64,000 nt of DNA, taken from assembly GCF_007859935.1 (NCBI RefSeq), contig NZ_SJPO01000003.1:144827-208826 (forward strand), given 5' to 3'. The notes under the pieces are model-generated. The model did not search any database, had not been told where the DNA came from, and worked only from the letters and a program-made list of their open reading frames with translations. Source of the DNA: Posidoniimonas polymericola (GTDB taxonomy: Bacteria > Planctomycetota > Planctomycetia > Pirellulales > Lacipirellulaceae). A program made the position numbers and the translations under genes. Below, piece by piece: positions 61,406-64,000 of the stretch; position 1 is the first letter of the stretch; each line of letters starts with the position of its first letter.

Positions 61406-62761
61406 ATGTCCCGCCTGGCCGACGAACTCCCGCTCAACGAACAGCCGTACGAGCCGTTCGACCAGTCGGAAGACGCCGCGGCCGACCCGCCCTCGCACCG
61501 CGAGCTCTACGAAGCCCGCAACTTCTTCTGGTTGATGCTGCACCAGGTGCTGCTGCGGATCGGATGGATCTTCAAGACCGAGAGCATCGTGATGCCGATG
61601 TTCCTCAGCATGATCGGCGGCAGCTCGCTGATGATCGGCCTGTTGCCGGTGCTCAACCGACTGGGGTTCAGCGTGCCGCCGCTGCTGTACGCGCAGCCGC
61701 TCAAGCTGTCGCCGCTGAAGCAGCGGATGGTGGCGAGGTCGTCGCTGCTGATGGCGGCGCCGTTCGCCGTGCTCTCGGCGGTGTGGTTCTCCGGCGCGTG
61801 GCAGACCACGGGCGGATCCGCCGCGTGGTGGATGCCGTGGTTGTTCCTGGCGGTTTACGGCTGGTTCTTTTGCCTAACGGGCGTCAACCAGCTCGGCATG
61901 CACGCGCTGCACGGCAAGCTGATCCGCGCCGACCTGCGGGGGCGGCTGTACACGGCCGCCGTGATCGTCGGCGCGCCGGTGGCGGTCGTCAGCGCGTGGC
62001 TGCTGCTGCCGGGCTGGCTCAAGCTGCCCGACGGCGGCTTCGGTTGGATCTTCGGCTTCACCGCGTTGGCGTTCCTGGCGTCGGGCAGCATGCTGCTGTT
62101 CACCAGGGAGGCGCCCGACCGGCTGACCGAGCCCCCCACCAAGCCGCTGCAGAAGTTTGTCGACGCCTGGCGCGTGGTGCGTGATGACCCGCGGGCGCGG
62201 CCGGTGGCGATCCTCTCCGGGCTGGTGTGCTTCAACTTCATGCTGTTCCCGCACTACCAGTCGCTCTACCCGAGGCGGCCGGGCGGCACGGTGGTCGACT
62301 ACCTAGGTGAGATCATGCTGTGGGTCTGCGTGCAGAACGCGGCGACCGCGGTGGTCAGCCTGGTCGCGGGGCCGCTGGCCGACTGGATGGGAAACCGCGC
62401 CGCGCTGCGGTGCTCGACGCTCGGACTGGCGAGCGGGCCGCTGATCGCGCTGCTGCTGGCCCAGGCGTCGCCGGAGGCGGCCCGCGAGCAATTCTACCTG
62501 GTGTTCATGCCGCTCGGGTTCATGCCGGTTACCATCAAGCTGCTGATGAACTACACGCTCGAGGCCGCGCCCGACGACGATCACCCGCAGTACGTCGCGG
62601 CGATCGGGATGTGCATCGCCATGCCGGTGATCGTCGGCGCGCCGGTGGTGGGCTACCTGGTGGGCCGGTTCGGCGCCGCGCCGGTGTTCATCGGCGGGCT
62701 AGCAGTGCTGCTGCTCGCGTTCCTGCAGAGCCTGCGGCTGCCAGAGCCACGGCACGGGTAG
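61406..62761 (+). CDS. Major facilitator superfamily transporter
   Basis: 451 residues from MSRLADELPLN. After an acidic cytosolic N-terminus (about 40 residues) there are 11 to 12 hydrophobic helices, for example AAPFAVLSAVWFSGAW, WMPWLFLAVYGWFFCL, AVIVGAPVAVVSAWLLL and the final FIGGLAVLLLAFLQSLRL. A central charged loop (REAPDRLTEPPTKPLQKFVDAW) divides two halves. The substrate is not evident. It lies before lpxB on the same strand, 138 bp apart. Confidence 0.85.
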   Translation: MSRLADELPLNEQPYEPFDQSEDAAADPPSHRELYEARNFFWLMLHQVLLRIGWIFKTESIVMPMFLSMIGGSSLMIGLLPVLNRLGFSVPPLLYAQPLKLSPLKQRMVARSSLLMAAPFAVLSAVWFSGAWQTTGGSAAWWMPWLFLAVYGWFFCLTGVNQLGMHALHGKLIRADLRGRLYTAAVIVGAPVAVVSAWLLLPGWLKLPDGGFGWIFGFTALAFLASGSMLLFTREAPDRLTEPPTKPLQKFVDAWRVVRDDPRARPVAILSGLVCFNFMLFPHYQSLYPRRPGGTVVDYLGEIMLWVCVQNAATAVVSLVAGPLADWMGNRAALRCSTLGLASGPLIALLLAQASPEAAREQFYLVFMPLGFMPVTIKLLMNYTLEAAPDDDHPQYVAAIGMCIAMPVIVGAPVVGYLVGRFGAAPVFIGGLAVLLLAFLQSLRLPEPRHG

Positions 62762-62899
62762 GCGCTAGATGCGAGGCGCAGCGCGCTGGAAAAAGGTCGA
62801 CACGGCGCGCCACCCAACTGCCATTCCGCCGCGCCGGAGATTCTGGGATACTCCCCGCCCGCTGTAGATTGCCCAGCCCTCCGCGACTCTCAACCACGC

Positions 62900-64000
62900 A
62901 TGAACATCTTCTTCTCCGTTGGCGAGCCCTCGGGCGACCTGCACGGCGCGAACCTGATCCGCGAGCTCAAGCAGCGGCGGCCCGATTGGAAGATGGTCGG
63001 CTACGGCGGTCCACGGATGCAGCAGGCGGGCTGCGAGTTGCACACCGACCTGACGCAGTTTGCCGTGATGTGGCTGCTGCAGGTAATCCTCAACTACCAC
63101 AAGTTCCGCGCGCTGGTGAAGCGGGCCGAGCGGTACTTTGCCGAACAAAGCCCCGACGCGGTCGTGCTGATTGATTACCCGGGCTTCAACTGGCACATCG
63201 CCAAGGCGGCCAAGAAGCACGGTGTGCCGGTCTTCTACTACGGGGCTCCCCAGCTGTGGGGCTGGGCCGGCTGGCGGGTCAAGAAGATGCGCCGCTGGGT
63301 CGACCACGTGCTGGTGAAGCTGCCGTTCGAGGAGCCGTGGTATCGCGACCGCGGCTGCAACGCGACCTACCTCGGCCACCCCTACTTTGACGAGCTGCGC
63401 GCGCAACAACTCGACCAAGATTTTGTGAGGAAGCGGCGGGCCTCCGGTCCGCTGGTAACGATCCTGCCGGGCTCCCGAACCCAAGAGGTACGCTCCAACC
63501 TGGCGGCTCAGCTCCAGGCGGCCGAGAAGGTCAGGCAGTCCACCCCCGGGGTGCGGTTTGCGGTCGCGGTGTTCAAGCAGTCGCAGGTCGCGTTGGTCGA
63601 GACCGAGTTGGCCAAGTCGGGCGTTGAGGCCGAGGTGCACGTCGGCCGCACGCCCGAGCTGATCCACGCCGCGACCTGCTGCCTGGCGGTGTCGGGCTCG
63701 GTGTCGCTGGAGCTGCTGTTCCACACCAAGCCGACCGCGATCGTGTACCAGGTGTCGCCGCTGGCGTTCTTCGTGCAGAAGTTCTTCCGCCGCGTGCGCT
63801 ACATCACGCTGGTCAACCTGCTGACGGCCGACGAGCTGTTCCCCGCGGAGGTTGGCGTGTACGACCCCGAGGACCCGCGCGACGCGCACGTCCTGATGCC
63901 AGAGTACCTGACCTGCCAGGACCCGACCGACAAGCTGGCCCGCCACCTCACGCACTGGCTCACCGACGACGACGCGCGGGACGCGCTGGTGGCCCGCATG
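62900..64000 (+). CDS. lpxB: Lipid-A-disaccharide synthase, 3' end outside the window
   Basis: The frame from ATG 62900 stays open to the last base, 367 codons. MNIFFSVGEPSGDLHGANL is the LpxB start; VVLIDYPGFNWHIAK, YYGAPQLWGWAGWR, TILPGSRTQEV and SGSVSLELLFHTKPTAIVYQ follow in the family's order. It joins UDP-diacylglucosamine and lipid X to form the lipid A disaccharide, a glycosyltransferase at the inner membrane face. It supports a Gram-negative envelope with lipid A. The last ~20 residues are missing. Confidence 0.95.
   Translation, partial: MNIFFSVGEPSGDLHGANLIRELKQRRPDWKMVGYGGPRMQQAGCELHTDLTQFAVMWLLQVILNYHKFRALVKRAERYFAEQSPDAVVLIDYPGFNWHIAKAAKKHGVPVFYYGAPQLWGWAGWRVKKMRRWVDHVLVKLPFEEPWYRDRGCNATYLGHPYFDELRAQQLDQDFVRKRRASGPLVTILPGSRTQEVRSNLAAQLQAAEKVRQSTPGVRFAVAVFKQSQVALVETELAKSGVEAEVHVGRTPELIHAATCCLAVSGSVSLELLFHTKPTAIVYQVSPLAFFVQKFFRRVRYITLVNLLTADELFPAEVGVYDPEDPRDAHVLMPEYLTCQDPTDKLARHLTHWLTDDDARDALVARM

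Overview
The window is about two-thirds GC (judged by eye) and reads as chromosomal DNA of a planctomycete, most likely of the Pirellulales. The reasons are PEP-CTERM sorting tails, a sulfatase with a C-terminal LamG-like domain, a planctomycete-type outer-membrane barrel candidate, many exported proteins of unknown function, weak Shine-Dalgarno sites at many genes, and dense families of 70-210 bp palindromic repeats between genes. The assignment is inferred from gene content. No rRNA, tRNA, CRISPR array, integrase or phage region was seen.

Layout. 1-8100 (+): end of a membrane protein, an ABC ATPase, an orphan gene between direct repeats, a beta-lactamase-fold hydrolase, an arsC/MDP-1 pair and two small membrane or exported proteins, separated by repeats. 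8108-10872 (-): a three-gene cluster of a squalene-cyclase-like toroid protein, a chorismate-lyase-like protein and a halogenase-like flavoenzyme. 11422-16060 (-): a cytosolic PAS/GAF histidine kinase and two FixJ-type regulators. 16231-17615 (-): trmB, a FabZ-like dehydratase and a 32-residue basic protein. 17860-22439: two alpha/beta hydrolases, a PQQ-propeller protein and a Tat-exported aldo/keto reductase. 22539-24161 (-): one exported protein split by an in-frame TAG. 24344-29035: enolase, a cupin/HxlR divergon with two palindromic operators, small conserved proteins and a copper-storage-type four-helix protein.

29233-34501 (-) is the most unusual part: a WXG100 protein, a helical protein, a second WXG100-like protein and a 1353-residue FtsK/SpoIIIE ATPase with coiled coils, two membrane helices and three ATPase-like modules. 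It resembles a stripped-down type VII (ESX-like) secretion module in a diderm bacterium. Next to it, 34647-38051 encodes one polypeptide joining a fatty-acyl-AMP ligase, an acyl carrier protein and a PLP alpha-oxoamine synthase, as expected for a sphingolipid-like precursor.

38209-52048 holds the outer-membrane barrel candidate with a possible attenuated leader or small RNA, a TraB-family protein, surE, guaA, a RAYT transposase bracketed by REPIN-like repeats, a PEP-CTERM sulfatase and further exported proteins. 52327-64000 is mostly housekeeping: ruvA, ruvC, a hicBA toxin-antitoxin pair, cysS, ispF, metK, a eukaryote-like UDP-sugar pyrophosphorylase, a CYTH protein, an MFS transporter and the start of lpxB, which runs off the window.

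At least seven palindromic repeat families were recognised by eye and are labelled here: REPIN, alpha, beta, gamma, delta, epsilon and zeta.
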